DNA of 64,000 bases from Burkholderiales bacterium. GTDB taxonomy: Bacteria; Pseudomonadota; Gammaproteobacteria; Burkholderiales; Casimicrobiaceae. Made by a program: the position numbers and the translations under genes. The stretch covers positions 1 through 64,000 of the forward strand of contig CAJPFI010000040.1 of the NCBI GenBank assembly GCA_905339295.1, in the 5' to 3' direction. Numbering within the stretch: the stretch's first letter is position 1; every line of letters begins with the position of its first letter. The notes below the pieces were generated by a model. It made no database searches. It was not told the DNA's origin and saw only the letters and a program-made list of their open reading frames with translations. Below, piece by piece: positions 8,326 to 17,197 of this stretch.

Positions 8326-9189
8326 TCAACGCACGAGCGTCGCCCCGAGGAACGCGACCGTCCGCGCCCATGCCAGCTTCGCCGCGGCCTCGTTGTACCG
8401 GACGCCGGCCACGTCGTTGTGGAACGCGTGTTCCACGCCGTCGTACACGTGTATCCTGTAATCGACGCGCGCCGCCTTGAGCGCCGCCTCGAAGCCCGGG
8501 ATTCCGGCGTTGACGCGGGCATCGTTGCCGGCGTAGTGCAGCAGCATCTTCGCGCGGATCTTCGCGACGTCGGGGGCGGGTGGCACCTGCCCGTAGAACG
8601 ACACCGCCGCGGTGAGCCTCGGGGCCGCAACCGCGAGCGCGTTGGCCATGCCGCCGCCCCAGCAGAACCCGATCACCGCGAGGCGGCCGTTCGCATCGGG
8701 ACGCGCCGCGAGCCAGCCGACCACCGCGACGAGATCGGCGAGCGCCGTCGAGCGGTCGATCTTCGCGAACATGTCGCGTGCCTGGTCCTCGTTCGCGGGC
8801 GTGCCGCCCTGCGCGGACAACATGTCCACGCCGACCGCCGTGTAGCCGGCCAGCGCGACGCGGCGCGTCACGTCCTCGATATGCGGGTTGAGGCCGCGGT
8901 TCTCGTGGATCACGACGACGCCGGCGCGCTTCGCCTCGCCGTCGCGCGGCGTCGCGACATAGACGCGCATCTCGCCGCTGCGCACGCTCACGCCGACCTT
9001 GCCCGTGGCGAGGCGCGCATCGGCCGGATCGACGATCGCCGCCTGCGCGTAGTTGTTCTCGAGCAGCGGCAGCAGCGCAGAGGCGGCCGCCGTGCCGCCT
9101 GCGAGCAGCGCGAGGCGCTCGAGGAACGTGCGCCGCGGCAGCGGCGCGTGCGTGTACTCGTCGTAGAGCGCGATGATCTTCGGGTCCAC
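8326..9189 (-). CDS. dienelactone hydrolase family protein, Tat-exported
   Basis: This alpha/beta hydrolase of the DLH family carries the nucleophile elbow GFCWGGG (Cys), an acid in AGNDARVN and the His in GVEHAFHND. The N-terminus has a twin-arginine signal (PRRTFLERLALLAGG, about residues 17-31), so it probably acts in the periplasm. I chose the GTG at 9189 because it is preceded by GGAGG seven bases upstream; upstream extensions run into the neighbouring gene. At 287 residues it fits the Tat-type DLH group. The gene lies 25 bases after the ceramidase-like gene and is probably co-transcribed. The substrate is unknown. Confidence 0.92.
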   Translation of the reverse strand: MDPKIIALYDEYTHAPLPRRTFLERLALLAGGTAAASALLPLLENNYAQAAIVDPADARLATGKVGVSVRSGEMRVYVATPRDGEAKRAGVVVIHENRGLNPHIEDVTRRVALAGYTAVGVDMLSAQGGTPANEDQARDMFAKIDRSTALADLVAVVGWLAARPDANGRLAVIGFCWGGGMANALAVAAPRLTAAVSFYGQVPPAPDVAKIRAKMLLHYAGNDARVNAGIPGFEAALKAARVDYRIHVYDGVEHAFHNDVAGVRYNEAAAKLAWARTVAFLGATLVR

Positions 9190-9214
9190 GCCGCCGCCTC
9201 CGTTTCGATGTCGA

Positions 9215-10033
9215 TCAACCAGGCGACCCGCGCGGCGTGCGCCGCGCGAGCCAGGAGAAGACACACGCGAGGACGCCCCCGGCGAGCAGGTGCTTCATGT
9301 TGTGCCCGCTCGCGGTCTCGCCGGTGACCGCCCACAGCGCGTGATCGTACCGTTCCGCGAGCGTCATCGCCACGTCGAGGCCGACCGCGCCCCACAGCCA
9401 CCGCGCGCCCCGCGTACGGCCCGGCCGCAGGATCAGGAGCACGAGCACCGCGAGCGCCGTGCCGACGCGTACCGTCAGGTAGAGCAGCAGGTCGCCCCGA
9501 CCCGCCGCCTCGGTGGCCCCCCACAGCACGACCCCGCCGACGGCCACGAGGCAGAACGGCGCGAGCGCTTCGCGCCCGAAGCGGGCGTCGATGCGGTCGG
9601 CGAGCACCAGCGCGAGCAGGGTCGAGAGCACGACCGCCATCGGCAGCCGGTCCCAGAAGAGCGTCGCGTTCGACGGCGCCGCGTGGTAGACCGCCGAGCC
9701 GATCGCGGTGCCGATCGACGCGACGACGAGCAGCCGGTAGGCGAGCCGCTCGTCCGCGTCGACGCGCACGCGCGCGGCCAGCGACGCCCCCCACAGTCCG
9801 GCGGCGAGGATCGCGACGTTGCTGAGGACATCGCCCGCGCGCGGGATGCCGAGAACGCTGCGCGTGTCGGCGAGGTCGTGGTACGACGCCCACTGCGGCA
9901 CCGGCCCGAGCACGAGCCTGAGCATCGCCCACAGCGCCACCGCGACGGCGGCGAACGCCCATGCCTGGCGCCGCACGCGGGCGCGTCGCGCGTCGTCGCC
10001 CCGGTCCGCCGCGCCGCCCGACGCGATCGCCAT
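9215..10033 (-). CDS. ceramidase-like (CREST superfamily) integral membrane protein
   Basis: This 272-residue protein has about seven hydrophobic helices. The conserved positions of the alkaline ceramidase/CREST superfamily are visible: an acidic residue early (YHDLADTRS), the YHAAPSNATLFWDRLPM motif, and a C-terminal histidine pair in GHNMKHLLAG. These correspond to the metal-binding His/Asp set of membrane amide hydrolases. It sits between the HtrA-like gene (7-base gap) and the DLH gene (25-base gap) on the same strand. Whether it hydrolyses a lipid amide is inferred from the family only. Confidence 0.8.
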   Translation of the reverse strand: MAIASGGAADRGDDARRARVRRQAWAFAAVAVALWAMLRLVLGPVPQWASYHDLADTRSVLGIPRAGDVLSNVAILAAGLWGASLAARVRVDADERLAYRLLVVASIGTAIGSAVYHAAPSNATLFWDRLPMAVVLSTLLALVLADRIDARFGREALAPFCLVAVGGVVLWGATEAAGRGDLLLYLTVRVGTALAVLVLLILRPGRTRGARWLWGAVGLDVAMTLAERYDHALWAVTGETASGHNMKHLLAGGVLACVFSWLARRTPRGSPG

Positions 10034-10040
10034 CGGACCG

Positions 10041-11015
10041 CTACTGCAGGCGCGGCTTGCGCAGCATCGCGTCGCGGTCGACGGTCGTGAGCTGCACGCG
10101 CCGCGCGATCCCGTCGCGCACGACCGTGGCCGGGATCGTCACGCCGGCCTCTCCCTGCCGCCACAGGACGCGCCACGCGTGCGCGACCTGCACGACCGGC
10201 TGGTCGGCGAGCGCCGCGATCTGGTCGCCGGGCGCGAGCCCGGCGATCGCGGCGGGCCCGTCGGGCGCCACGTCCTGCACGACGACGCGCCCGTCCTCGT
10301 CGTGCAGGTAGACGCCGAGCCACGGCCGCGGCGGACCCGCGCGGCGGCCGTGCTTCAGGAGGTCGGGCAGCACCGGCTCGAGCAGGTCGACCGGCACGAA
10401 CATGTTGCCGCGCGTCGTCTCGCCGTCGAGCACCTGCTGCACGAACAGCGAGCCGATCCCGACGAGCCGGCCGCGCGCGTCCAGCAGCGCGGCGCCGCTC
10501 CACGCCGGATGAAGCGGCGCGGTGAACAGCGCCTCGTCGAGCAGGTACTCCCAGTAGCCGGCGAACTCGTTCTTCGCGACCACGCGCGCGGCGAGCGCGT
10601 GACGGCGTCCCCCGTGCGAGATCGCGGTCACCGCGTCTCCCGCCTTCAGGGTCGCCGCGCTCGCGCGCTCGAGCGGCGCAACGCGAAGATCGCCCAGCGG
10701 CTGCACGAGCCCGAATCCGGTCGGGAAGTCGATCGCGATCGGGTGCGCGTCGACGCTGCGCCCGTCGCGCGCCGTGAGGCGGACGTTCACGGCCTCGGTC
10801 ACGAGGTAGCCGATCGTCAGCGCCAGCCCGTCGTCGCGGATCACGACTGCGCTGCCGCCACGCTCGGTCCCGAGGATCGAGGAGGTGAACGCGTCCGCGG
10901 GCACCTCGGCCGACAGCGCCACGACCGCGGAGACGGCGCGGTCGAGGTCGAACCCCGCGGTGTCCGCGTCGGGCTGGAACTCGGGCGGGAACGCCCACTC
11001 GTCGTTGTCGCTCAT
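10041..11015 (-). CDS. HtrA-fold (S1C) protein with PDZ domain, probably proteolytically inactive
   Basis: This 324-residue protein has a trypsin-like core (about residues 45-220) followed by a PDZ domain (about 230-315, PWLGVYLHDEDG...LAPGDQIAAL). The usual catalytic His segment is replaced by TIGYLV, the Asp segment reads FPTGFGLVQP, and the GNSGGPL loop reads AWSGAALLD, keeping only the Ser. No signal peptide is evident, so a cytoplasmic location is likely. I infer a non-catalytic adaptor or chaperone-like role. It heads the short minus-strand operon with the ceramidase-like and DLH genes. Confidence 0.8.
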   Translation of the reverse strand: MSDNDEWAFPPEFQPDADTAGFDLDRAVSAVVALSAEVPADAFTSSILGTERGGSAVVIRDDGLALTIGYLVTEAVNVRLTARDGRSVDAHPIAIDFPTGFGLVQPLGDLRVAPLERASAATLKAGDAVTAISHGGRRHALAARVVAKNEFAGYWEYLLDEALFTAPLHPAWSGAALLDARGRLVGIGSLFVQQVLDGETTRGNMFVPVDLLEPVLPDLLKHGRRAGPPRPWLGVYLHDEDGRVVVQDVAPDGPAAIAGLAPGDQIAALADQPVVQVAHAWRVLWRQGEAGVTIPATVVRDGIARRVQLTTVDRDAMLRKPRLQ

Positions 11016-11125
11016 CGCCGGTCCTGTCCGTGTGACCGCCCCGAAACCGTTCTTCCCGAAGCGCGTTGCGCGCGCCTCCCCCAGTGGGCATCGCGCCCCG
11101 TTCGACCCTTTCGCGCGCGGATCGT

Positions 11126-11851
11126 TCAGACCGGCACGGTCCCGTGGTGGCGCACCACGATCGCCGGGTCGACGTGGATCGCATGGCCCAGCCGCCGCAG
11201 CGTCGCGCAGGCCCAGAAGTCCTCGGACAGGTATTCGCCGTCCACGACGCCGACGCGGAACACGTCGTAGTGCACGCGCGTGCCCGGGTCGCCCGCGAGC
11301 GTCGTCATCCGGTCGTAGACGCGGCCGTCCGCCTTCGCTTCCTCGACCAGGGCGTCGACCGCGCGGCGCGACAGCAGCAGCACCGCGGTGCCGGCGTGCT
11401 CGTGCAGCGTGAGCGGCCCGTCCTCGCCTACCGCGCGCCCCACGTTGAACAGGCGCTCGCCGTCGGGGCCGCGCCCCTTGAGCGGCACCGGGGCCGCGAC
11501 GACGTCGCGCCGATGCGCGAGCAGGCGCACGACGGCGGCCGCCGGCAGGCCGACGTCGGCGTCGAGGAACAGCAGGTGGGTGAACTCGGGACGCGCATGG
11601 AACGCGGCCAGCAGCGCGTTGCGCGCCCGCGTGATCAGGCTCTCGTTGCCCATCGTCACGAGCGAGAACGCGACGCCCGCGGCACGCAGCTCGAGCAGCG
11701 TCATCGTGTAGTCGGTGTGCACCATGCCGCCGTAGGCCGGCGTCGCGATCATCAGGTTGACGGCCTCCCCGGGGCCCGCCCAGGACGATGCTTCGCGCAT
11801 CCCCGCCTCGGCATCGGGGCGAATGCCCCGCGACGACCCGGCCGCGCTCAT
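11126..11851 (-). CDS. glycosyltransferase-like protein (GT-A fold)
   Basis: This 241-residue protein reads LMIATPAYGGMVHTDY near the start, then LITRARNALLAAF and the metal-binding region HLLFLDADVGL (about residues 90-100), typical of small family-2-like GT-A transferases. No membrane segment is seen. ATG 11851 lies five bases past the stop of the preceding glycosyltransferase gene, so both are in one operon. The sugar donor and acceptor are unknown. Confidence 0.8.
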   Translation of the reverse strand: MSAAGSSRGIRPDAEAGMREASSWAGPGEAVNLMIATPAYGGMVHTDYTMTLLELRAAGVAFSLVTMGNESLITRARNALLAAFHARPEFTHLLFLDADVGLPAAAVVRLLAHRRDVVAAPVPLKGRGPDGERLFNVGRAVGEDGPLTLHEHAGTAVLLLSRRAVDALVEEAKADGRVYDRMTTLAGDPGTRVHYDVFRVGVVDGEYLSEDFWACATLRRLGHAIHVDPAIVVRHHGTVPV

Positions 11852-11855
11852 CGGT

Positions 11856-12656
11856 TCACTCCGCCACCGGGCGGTACTTGTCGCGCCGGCCGCAGGTCTG
11901 CCGCTGCACCTCGAACAGCCGCGCGAGGACCTCGTCGTCGTAGCGCTGGTAGTCGTCGAGCAGCGCGCGGTTGGCCGCGTAGCGCGAATGCCCCGTCGTC
12001 GACGCGCGGGAGCGCGGATGCCACAGGTGCAGCGCCGGACCCGGATCGAGCTCGCAGGCCGACAGGCGCGCACGCTCGACCTTGAGCGTCATCGCATCGT
12101 CCTCGCCGCCCCAGCCGACGAACCGCTCGTCGAAGCCGCCGAGCGCCGCGAACGCATCGCGCCTCATCGCGAACCAGCCGCCGCACAGCACGAGGCGCTC
12201 GCCGTTCGCGTCGCGGTCGCGCGGCGTGGCCGCGTCGAGCGCGAGATCGGCCTGCGCGCCGCGTTCTCGCACGCGCCGCGTCTCGTCGGGCGTCAGGTCG
12301 ATCAGGCTCCGGTAGGGCTTCACCACCTGCGCGTCGCGATGGCAGTGCGCGACGGCGGCGGAGAGCCCGCCCGGCACGATCACGTCCGCGTCGCCGAACA
12401 GGAGCACGCCGGCGGCGGCGTGACGCGCGCCGACGTTCTGGCCCCACGCCTTGTTGAACGGCCCGGCGTTGTACGCGAAGATCGTGCGAGCGCCGGCGTG
12501 CGGCAGCGGCGGCGCGAGCCGCGGACACGCACCCTGCTCGACGACGATCGTCTCGATCCCCGGCATGCCCGCGAGCCACGCGAGCACCGCGTCGAGGTTC
12601 GCGCGCCGGTCCGAGCCGGGCTCGCCCCGATAGGTGACAATGGCGCTCGCCTGCAC
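11856..12656 (-). CDS. glycosyltransferase with galactosyltransferase-like C-terminus
   Basis: This 266-residue GT-A transferase has a donor-binding LLFGDADVIVPGGL segment (about residues 85-98). Its C-terminal half contains GFDERFVGWGGEDDAMTLK, the signature of the GT7/GT27-type C-terminal domain (PF02709). The GTG start at 12656 is preceded by GGGAGG eight bases upstream. It is the first gene of a two-gene minus-strand unit. A role in glycan or surface-polysaccharide assembly is inferred from the family and the cluster. Confidence 0.88.
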   Translation of the reverse strand: MQASAIVTYRGEPGSDRRANLDAVLAWLAGMPGIETIVVEQGACPRLAPPLPHAGARTIFAYNAGPFNKAWGQNVGARHAAAGVLLFGDADVIVPGGLSAAVAHCHRDAQVVKPYRSLIDLTPDETRRVRERGAQADLALDAATPRDRDANGERLVLCGGWFAMRRDAFAALGGFDERFVGWGGEDDAMTLKVERARLSACELDPGPALHLWHPRSRASTTGHSRYAANRALLDDYQRYDDEVLARLFEVQRQTCGRRDKYRPVAE

Positions 12657-12736
12657 GGAATCGCCCTCCCGACCGACCGCATGACCTGTCGCATCTTACT
12701 CCGCGCGCCGCGCGCCGCGCGCCGTCGCGCAGCGCG

Positions 12737-13522
12737 ATGCTGATCAGCGCGCTCACCGTCACGCGACCGGGTTCGCTGCCCCGCCTCGCGGCGTCGTTCG
12801 CGGATCTCGCGCGCCAGACGCATGCCGACCTCGAGGCCGTCGTCGTCCATGACGGCGACGCGCGGTTCCACGCGGCGGTCGAGCTGCTCGCGCAGCGCGC
12901 CGGCCTGCGCGCGACGGTCGAGCGATCCGACCCGGGAGTCCCGCTGGGCGAGTTGCGCAACCGCTCGGTCGCGCTCGCGCGCGGCGAGCTGGTCGCGCAG
13001 TGGGACGACGACGACCGCCACCATCCCGAACGGCTCGCGAGGCAGGCGGCGGCGCTCGCGGCGGCCGGCGCGTCGTTCGCGTTCCTCACCGACCAGCTGC
13101 ACTGGTTTCCCGCGCATCGCACGCTCTACTGGGAGGACTGGTCGGTCGAGGCCTACCCGCTCGACTTCGTGCAGGGGACGCTGGTCGGGCGACGCGATCG
13201 CATGCCCGCGTACCCGGCCTCGAGGCGCGGCGAGGACACGGCGCTTTGCACCGCCATCGTCGCGGCGGGCGAGCGCATCGCGCGCGTGCGCGACGCCGGC
13301 TGGAGCTACGCGTACACCTACCACGGCGACAACGCGTGGCCCGAGCCGCATCACCTCGCGATGGCCGAGGCGAAGCACCTGTCCGACGCGCGCATCCTCG
13401 CGCGGGAGCAGGTGCTGCGGCGGCGTCTGGCGGAGTACGTGCCGCCGCTCGACGCCGTCGTGGTGCCGTGCGGCGTCGGGCCGATCGCCATCGCCGGACA
13501 CGAGCCCGAGCAGGAGCGGTGA
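12737..13522 (+). CDS. family 2 glycosyltransferase
   Basis: This 261-residue GT2 protein has the N-terminal LISALTVTRPGSLPRLAAS strand/helix, the acidic motif QWDDDDRHHPERL (about residues 88-100) that binds the metal-nucleotide sugar, and a downstream acidic RRGEDTALC segment likely to hold the catalytic base. It is divergent from the two previous transferases with an 80-base gap. The specificity is unknown. The 272 bases after it (13523-13794) hold no gene that I can support. Confidence 0.88.
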   Translation: MLISALTVTRPGSLPRLAASFADLARQTHADLEAVVVHDGDARFHAAVELLAQRAGLRATVERSDPGVPLGELRNRSVALARGELVAQWDDDDRHHPERLARQAAALAAAGASFAFLTDQLHWFPAHRTLYWEDWSVEAYPLDFVQGTLVGRRDRMPAYPASRRGEDTALCTAIVAAGERIARVRDAGWSYAYTYHGDNAWPEPHHLAMAEAKHLSDARILAREQVLRRRLAEYVPPLDAVVVPCGVGPIAIAGHEPEQER

Positions 13523-13794
13523 CTCACGCGGCAGAGCCGGCCCGGCGCGGGCGATCCCGGACGACCCCGCGCCCGCCGCGGCGCCCGGGGTGCGACTCGC
13601 CGCCCCGACCCGGAACGGCGTCACTGCCGCGCGCAATCTCGTGCGACGCCGCGCCGGGGCAGGGCAGCCGTCGGGATCCGCGTGCGCCGGCGCGGGGTCG
13701 TGCCGCCACCCGTCGCCGCATCGTTTCCGCCGACCGTCCCCGCCTGTCGTCGCCGCGCCGGCCGACGCGCGTCGGGGCAAAGCCGCACGGCGGC

Positions 13795-14640
13795 TCACGC
13801 ATCCAGAAACCGCTTCGCGACCGCCGCCGCCGTCGCCTCGCCGCGCGCGACCCACTCCGGCGTGAACGCGCCGGCATGAAAGCGCGTGAAGTCGACGCGG
13901 CCCTCGTCCCACCACAGGTGCGCCCACAGATGCAGGCTCGCGACGCCGTCGAGGCGGTCGCATCGCTGCTCGAGCAGCGATGCGATCCCTGCGCGCGTCG
14001 GGCCGTGCCGAAAGAACGAATGCTGCGGCAGCACGTGTACCGCATCGGCCATCTCGCCCCACAGCCGCACCGCGGCCGCGCAGGAGTGCCGGCTCCACGT
14101 GCCGTCGAACGACGCGCGCGCCTCGTCGATCCATCGCGCGACGAAGCGCGACCCGGCGCGCGCGAGGATGACCGCGTTGCACAGCGACGGGTGCGCGATG
14201 CCGTCCTCGCCGACGAGCGCCGGCTCCTCGCCGACGGCGCATTCGCGCTCGAACCACGCGTCGGGGTAGCGGTCGACGAACAGCGTGTCGATGTCGGCGT
14301 ACGCGCCTCCGCCCTCGTGCAGGATCTCGAGGCGCAGGAAATCGGCCTCGTGCGCGTAGTCGTAGCCGCGCTCGGCGATGAGCCGCCCCTCGCTCGTCTC
14401 CGCGTAGCGCGACCGATCGAAGCCGCGCGGCTCGACGCCGACGCGATGGAGAGCGAGGTGCGGCACGGCGCGGTCCCACCACGGCCCCCACGGCAGGTGG
14501 CGGTAATGCAGGTGGATCGCCGTCGCGTCCTGCGTGCGCCGGCAGGATTCCAGCGCGAGGTAGTGAACCAGATGGAAAGGCTCGCGCTGCGGGCGCAGGC
14601 CGAAGATGAAATGGAACGCGCGCGACGCGGCGGCGCTCAT
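13795..14640 (-). CDS. GT32-like glycosyltransferase (Gly_transf_sug DXD family)
   Basis: This 281-residue protein contains the DXD signature in HEADFLRLEILHEGGGAYAD followed directly by IDTLF (about residues 98-122), as in mannosyl/galactosyltransferases with the Gly_transf_sug domain. A late WSRHSCAAAVRLW region and His-containing C-terminus also fit. It overlaps the upstream glycosyltransferase by ATGA (4 bases), showing translational coupling. The donor sugar is unknown. Confidence 0.88.
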   Translation of the reverse strand: MSAAASRAFHFIFGLRPQREPFHLVHYLALESCRRTQDATAIHLHYRHLPWGPWWDRAVPHLALHRVGVEPRGFDRSRYAETSEGRLIAERGYDYAHEADFLRLEILHEGGGAYADIDTLFVDRYPDAWFERECAVGEEPALVGEDGIAHPSLCNAVILARAGSRFVARWIDEARASFDGTWSRHSCAAAVRLWGEMADAVHVLPQHSFFRHGPTRAGIASLLEQRCDRLDGVASLHLWAHLWWDEGRVDFTRFHAGAFTPEWVARGEATAAAVAKRFLDA

Positions 14641-15830
14641 GCGAGGGCCGCGAGGAACTCGCGCGCGACGACCGGTTCGGCGTAGCGGTTCGCGATGCGC
14701 TCGGCGATCGGCGCCGCGGCCGCTCGCGCCCGAGCGGGATCCGCCGCGACCGCGCGCATCGCGGCGGTCGCCGCGTCGAGGTCCGGTTCCGCCCAGCGCT
14801 GCGACGGCCAGTAGGAGGGCCGCCACGGCGGCCACACCGGCACCTGCGACATCCGGTACGGCACGGCGCCGGGCCAGCCGGCGCCGAGGTAGTCGAGGTG
14901 GCCGCCCCAGCCGGTCGCGATCACGGGCGTGCCGCGCGTCGCGGCGTCGAACATGCCGAGCGCCCAGCCTTCGCCGTGCGGCAGCGACACGTACGCGTCG
15001 CCGATCTCGTGCAGCAGGTCGATGCCGCGCCCGGTCAGCTCGTAGGGCAGCACGCAGATCAACGGCGCGTCGCGGTCGAGCGCGTCGGTCGCCTCGTCGA
15101 CCGCGCGCTGCGCGAGCTCGAGCGTCGGCTCCGTGCCATGGAGCGGAGGCGCGCCGTAGCCGAACGGACTGGTCTTCAGCACGAGCGCGACGCCGTCCTC
15201 CGCGCGAAAGGCCCGCACGAACGCGCGCAGCAGCGACGGCAGCGCCTTGCGCGGATCCCAGGCGTTGATCGAGTAGAGCACGAAGCGCGCGTCGGCGAGC
15301 CCGAAACGCAGGCGCGCCGCGGCGAGGTCCGCGGGCGTGAACGCGTTCCACGCGTGCCGCCGGACGTGCGGCACGACGCGCACCGGCGCGCGCACGCCGC
15401 CCGCGACGAACGTCCCGCGATTCATCTCGCACGGCACGAGCACCCGGTCGGCGAGGTCGAGCAGCGTGCGCCAGTGCGCCGGGATGCGGTCGGTCTCCCA
15501 CACGGTGCAGCCGACGTTGCGCCTGCCCGCCTCGAACAGCGCCGGCCAGTGCTCGGGCACCGTGTGCGCGACGACGGTGTCGTACGCGATCGGCCGCGAC
15601 GTCGCGGAAAGCAGCGCGGGGAGATCGGCGAGCGACAGGTCGTCGGTTGCGCAGAGCGAGTGCGGATGCGGTTCGCCCGCACCGAGCGCGCGGACATCGT
15701 CGCCGACGCGCCGCAGGGGCACCCAGCGGACCGGCACGCCCGCGTTGACCAGCGCGCGCACGTACGCGATCGCCGCGAGGCCGTAGCCCGACGGCTCGAC
15801 GAACGACAGGACCTTGATGCCCGAACGCAA
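14637..15830 (-). CDS. family 4-type (GT-B) glycosyltransferase
   Basis: This 397-residue GT-B enzyme has an N-terminal acceptor domain beginning IKVLSFVEPSGYGLAAIAY and a C-terminal donor domain with SLPHGEGWALGMFDAATRG (about residues 285-303) and PVIATGWGGHLDYL, the usual nucleotide-sugar binding segment. The only start fitting the gap is TTG at 15830. It overlaps the GT32-like gene by four bases and follows the IPTL-CTERM-like gene by 16 bases, so the three probably share a transcript. Confidence 0.88.
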   Translation of the reverse strand: MRSGIKVLSFVEPSGYGLAAIAYVRALVNAGVPVRWVPLRRVGDDVRALGAGEPHPHSLCATDDLSLADLPALLSATSRPIAYDTVVAHTVPEHWPALFEAGRRNVGCTVWETDRIPAHWRTLLDLADRVLVPCEMNRGTFVAGGVRAPVRVVPHVRRHAWNAFTPADLAAARLRFGLADARFVLYSINAWDPRKALPSLLRAFVRAFRAEDGVALVLKTSPFGYGAPPLHGTEPTLELAQRAVDEATDALDRDAPLICVLPYELTGRGIDLLHEIGDAYVSLPHGEGWALGMFDAATRGTPVIATGWGGHLDYLGAGWPGAVPYRMSQVPVWPPWRPSYWPSQRWAEPDLDAATAAMRAVAADPARARAAAAPIAERIANRYAEPVVAREFLAALA

Positions 15831-15846
15831 GGACCGGTGCGCCAGG

Positions 15847-16347
15847 TCACCCGCGCCGGCGCAGGCGCATTCCGAGCGAGCCCAGCACGCCGGCGAGGCC
15901 CGCGAGCGCGAGGCCGCCGAGCGCCGGCACCGGTCGCGGATCGCCGACCTGGATGAACACCTCGGCGCACGCGTTGCCGAGGCGGTCGGAGATGCAGTAG
16001 CGGAAACGATCGACGCCGCCGAAGCCTTGCGGCGGCGCGTAGTCGACCGTGGTGAGGAACGCGTCGCCGAAACTCACCGACCCGAAATCCGCGCCGAAGA
16101 GGGTCGCGATCCGGGGCACGACATTGGCGAACTGGTCGTTCGCCAGCACCGTCAGTCCGGCGAGCGGCGCGTCGGCCGCCGTCCTGTAGTGGTCGTTCAC
16201 GGCGACGGCGGCGTTCGCGCCCGGCGACGCCGAGATCAGGCCGAGCCCGACCAGCACCGCGGGAATAGGGGAGTGAAGGCGCGAACGAACTCGCGGTCCG
16301 GCACGCTTCCCGTCCGACGTCTCCTCGCTTCCTTCACGCTCGCCCAT
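15847..16347 (-). CDS. IPTL-CTERM-like exported protein with cadherin/Ig-like domain
   Basis: This 166-residue protein has a signal peptide ending near SASPGANAA, then one domain with AVNDHYRTAADAPLAGLTVL and LANDQF, typical of bacterial cadherin-like/VCBS-type folds. The C-terminus reads VPALGGLALAGLAG, a hydrophobic helix and RLRRRG, the tripartite layout of IPTL/PEP-CTERM sorting signals handled by exosortases. No exosortase gene is in the window. ATG 16347 is preceded by GGAGGGG. Its place at the head of a glycosyltransferase run fits the known link between CTERM proteins and surface polysaccharide. Confidence 0.7.
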   Translation of the reverse strand: MGEREGSEETSDGKRAGPRVRSRLHSPIPAVLVGLGLISASPGANAAVAVNDHYRTAADAPLAGLTVLANDQFANVVPRIATLFGADFGSVSFGDAFLTTVDYAPPQGFGGVDRFRYCISDRLGNACAEVFIQVGDPRPVPALGGLALAGLAGVLGSLGMRLRRRG

Positions 16348-16438
16348 CGCCCCTCCGCGCGGCCCGCCGGAGTCTAGCGGCAAAGCCGGGGCCGCGCCAT
16401 CGCCGCTGCGGGATCGACGGCCCCCACGGGCTCTCGCC

Positions 16439-17197
16439 ATGCCGCCTGTGCAACAATGCGCCGTGCCGATCTCCGCTCGCCCGTGGCCCGCTCGCCAGGC
16501 GGGGCAACGATTGCGCCGCAGCCTGCGCGTCGCCGTCGCGCTGCCGTTCGTCGCCGCGCTCGTCGCGCACGCGCAGGTCGCGCCTTCCGCCGCCGAACGG
16601 GCAGGCTACACGGGGCTGTTCGCGGCCGCCGCGGCCGGCGACGCGGCCGCGATCCGCTCTCTGGCCGCCGCTGGCGCGAAGGTCGACGCCCGCGACGCAC
16701 GCGGCCGGACGCCTTTTCACGTCGCCGCGTTCGCGCGCCGGCGCGCCGCGATGCGCGCGCTCGTCGCCGCGGGCGCGGACCCGAACGCGCTCGAGAGCGA
16801 CCGCTACGACGCGGTGACGATCGCGGCCGTCGCCGACGACGTCGAGACGCTCGAGGCCGCGCTCGCGCTCGGTAACCGCGCGACGAACGTCACCAGCCGC
16901 TACGACGGCACCGCGCTGATCGCCGCGGCGCACCTGGGCCACGAGCGCGTCGTGCGCGCGCTGATCCGAGCCGGGGCGCCGCTCGACCACGTCAACAACC
17001 TGGGCTGGACCGCGCTGATCGAGTCTGTCGTGCTGGGCGACGGCGGCCCGCGCCACGTCTCGACGCTGGAGGCGCTCGTCGATGCCGGCGCGAGCGTGAA
17101 CCTGCCGGACCGCTCTGGCACGACGCCGCTCGCCCTCGCCCGATCGCGCGGCTACCGCGAGATGGCCGACATCCTCGAACGCGTCGGCGCACGATGA
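16439..17197 (+). CDS. exported ankyrin-repeat protein
   Basis: This 252-residue protein has a basic N-terminus and hydrophobic signal segment (about residues 25-45, ending VAHAQVAP). Four to five ankyrin repeats of about 33 residues follow (DARGRTPFHVAAFARRR, DGTALIAAAHLGHERVVRAL, LGWTALIESVVLG, SGTTPLALARSRGYREMADI). It is predicted periplasmic with a protein-binding role; no enzymatic motif is seen. It overlaps the AraC-family gene by ATGA, so the two are co-translated. A shorter start at GTG 16463 is possible. Confidence 0.88.
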   Translation: MPPVQQCAVPISARPWPARQAGQRLRRSLRVAVALPFVAALVAHAQVAPSAAERAGYTGLFAAAAAGDAAAIRSLAAAGAKVDARDARGRTPFHVAAFARRRAAMRALVAAGADPNALESDRYDAVTIAAVADDVETLEAALALGNRATNVTSRYDGTALIAAAHLGHERVVRALIRAGAPLDHVNNLGWTALIESVVLGDGGPRHVSTLEALVDAGASVNLPDRSGTTPLALARSRGYREMADILERVGAR

